Assembly (NCBI GenBank): GCA_002633275.1
Contig: NWBO01000158.1
Location: 124,001-188,000, forward strand
Reading direction: 5' to 3'
Origin: Bacteroidales bacterium Phil12
GTDB lineage: Bacteria > Bacteroidota > Bacteroidia > Bacteroidales > P3
DNA length: 64,000 nucleotides
In this document: piece by piece, positions 63,057 to 64,000 of the stretch
How the letters are laid out: every line of letters begins with the position of its first letter
Numbering within the stretch: position 1 is the stretch's first letter
Notes under the pieces: generated by a model
Told to the model about the DNA's origin: nothing
Database searches by the model: none
What the model saw: the letters and a program-made list of their open reading frames with translations, nothing else
Translations under genes and position numbers: made by a program

Positions 63057-63124
63057 AATATTATCCCATTAGTTATTAACACTAAAACAGCAGTGTTTAA
63101 CACTAATATCGCAAAAAGTGATTA
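63041..63124. repeat. 21-bp-pitch repeat array overlapping the end of gyrB
   Basis: Units at 63041-63061 (ending CGTGTTTAATAT), 63062-63082 (TATCCCATTA + GTTATTAACAC), 63083-63103 (TAAAACAGCA + GTGTTTAACAC) and 63104-63124 (ending AAAGTGATTA). The last unit supplies the gyrB stop codon (63122-63124 on the minus strand). Confidence 0.75.
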
Positions 63125-64000
63125 TGCGTCAATATTTGCATATTTGGCATTGGTTTCAATAAAATCTCTTCTTGGAGCAACATCATCGCCCATAAGCATT
63201 GAGAAAATTCTGTCGGCTTCTGCCGCATCGTTAATAGCGACATGTCTTAACAATCTCTTGGAAGGGTCCATTGTCGTTGTCCAAAGTTGATCCTCACTCA
63301 TCTCTCCCAAACCTTTGTAACGCTGAACCTCTACTCCATCGCTACCGCCTAACTCTGCTATGATAGCCATACGCTCCTCGTCCGTCCAACAATATTTTTG
63401 GAAGGTCTTTCCTTTCTTTATCAAATACAATGGCGGCGTTGCTATATACACATGACCTGCGTCGATAAGTTCTCGCATATAACGGAAAAAGAATGTAAGA
63501 ATCAATGTAGCAATATGAGCACCATCAACATCGGCATCGGTCATAATGATAACCTTGTGATAACGCAATTTGTCCATATTTAATGCCTTTGTATCGTCAG
63601 GAGTACCTATTGAGACGCCTAATGCAGTGTAAATATTTTTGATAGATTCTGCGTCCAAAACTCTATGCTGCATTGCTTTTTCAACATTAAGAATTTTTCC
63701 TCTCAATGGTAAAATGGCTTGGTGTTCTCTATCTCTACCTTGCTTTGCTGTACCGCCTGCACTATCTCCCTCAACTATGAACAATTCACATTCTGTTGGG
63801 TCGTTGCTTGAACAATCCGCCAACTTGCCCGGTAGTCCAGCAACACCAAGAATGGTCTGTCTTTGAACCAAATCTCTTGCCTTTCTTGCAGCGTGTCTTG
63901 CCGTTGCAGCCAATATAACTTTATCGACAATGGCTTTGGCTTCTTTCGGATGTTCTTCCAAATAATCGTTAAGTTTATCTGAAATCATTTGACTTACAGC
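63122..64000 (-). CDS. gyrB: DNA gyrase subunit B, 5' part beyond the window
   Basis: The C-terminal 293 residues of GyrB, the ATPase and TOPRIM subunit of gyrase. The frame is open to the window edge and the ATG at 63988 is internal. Seen here: the end of the transducer domain (HPKEAKAIVDKVILAATARHA in part), the TOPRIM motifs FIVEGDSAGGTAKQGRD and TDADVDGAHI, QRYKGLGEMSEDQLW and the closing GDDVAPRRDFIETNAKYANIDA (cited in part). GyrB rather than ParE is supported by this closing sequence and by PLRGKILNVEKA. The stop codon lies within a repeat unit. Confidence 0.95.
   Translation of the reverse strand, partial: AVSQMISDKLNDYLEEHPKEAKAIVDKVILAATARHAARKARDLVQRQTILGVAGLPGKLADCSSNDPTECELFIVEGDSAGGTAKQGRDREHQAILPLRGKILNVEKAMQHRVLDAESIKNIYTALGVSIGTPDDTKALNMDKLRYHKVIIMTDADVDGAHIATLILTFFFRYMRELIDAGHVYIATPPLYLIKKGKTFQKYCWTDEERMAIIAELGGSDGVEVQRYKGLGEMSEDQLWTTTMDPSKRLLRHVAINDAAEADRIFSMLMGDDVAPRRDFIETNAKYANIDA

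Noticed and set aside
63122..64000. ParE (topoisomerase IV) rather than GyrB
   Set aside because: The closing GDDVAPRRDFIETNAKYANIDA-like end and the PLRGKILNVEKA motif fit GyrB; the call could only change if the missing N-terminal part disagreed.

Overview
The window is AT-rich chromosomal DNA from a member of the Bacteroidota, most likely a Bacteroidales-type anaerobe. Evidence for this: promoters of the Bacteroidota form TTTG-N19-TAnnTTTG upstream of several genes, outer-membrane proteins and TonB receptor/lipoprotein pairs typical of the phylum, a type IX secretion-like C-terminal domain, a split transketolase, and fermentation genes (butyryl-CoA dehydrogenase with EtfAB, and 3,5-diaminohexanoate dehydrogenase of lysine fermentation). 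No rRNA, tRNA, CRISPR array, integrase or transposase was seen. Both edges cut genes: a TrmH-type methyltransferase on the left and gyrB on the right.

Layout. 1-11.5 kb (+): methyltransferase, outer-membrane barrel, coaD, an ECF sigma factor with a membrane partner carrying a gliding-motility-type C-terminal domain, manC, asnS, rpoN, a membrane protein, an M23/LysM murein hydrolase, ribH, fmt and HU. 12-18.5 kb (+): bcd-etfB-etfA, then a two-gene transketolase with a secreted von Willebrand A protein between its halves. 18.6-20.8 kb: a Pif1-like helicase with a C-terminal HRDC-like domain. 20.9-29.6 kb: one 8.6-kb open frame for a phage/conjugative-element polyvalent protein with no companion mobile genes and no convincing start, probably the stump of an integrated element. 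29.8-35 kb (-): a 2-hydroxyacid dehydrogenase, peptidyl-dipeptidase, mutL and a small membrane protein. 35.3-42.2 kb (+): gyrA, a TPR protein, a decayed barrel gene, a MATE exporter and an exported nitroreductase. 42.3-49 kb (+): a complete type I restriction-modification operon with a broken RhuM/Fic gene inside it. 49.1-60.9 kb (-): kdd, a probable BtuG/BtuB-like uptake pair, a periplasmic protein, dnaB, a lipid A deacylase with a G9 tract, asd and a ClC channel. 61-64 kb: exonuclease III, an OmpA-like lipoprotein and gyrB.

The most unusual feature is a family of short degenerate arrays found at ten intergenic places and, in frame, inside two genes. Every array runs on a 21-bp pitch. Each unit is a roughly 10-bp A/T-only block (TAATTTTTTA, TAAAAAATTA or TATTTTATTA) followed by an 11-bp block drawn from a small menu around GTGTTTAACAC. 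The reverse complement of an array is again an array of the same form. Units within an array differ from one another, yet the 21-bp spacing (two helical turns, seven codons) is nearly exact. The arrays sit between genes of every relative orientation, so they are not simply terminators or promoters. I know of no named repeat family that fits, although in-frame invasion of genes recalls the Rickettsia palindromic elements.
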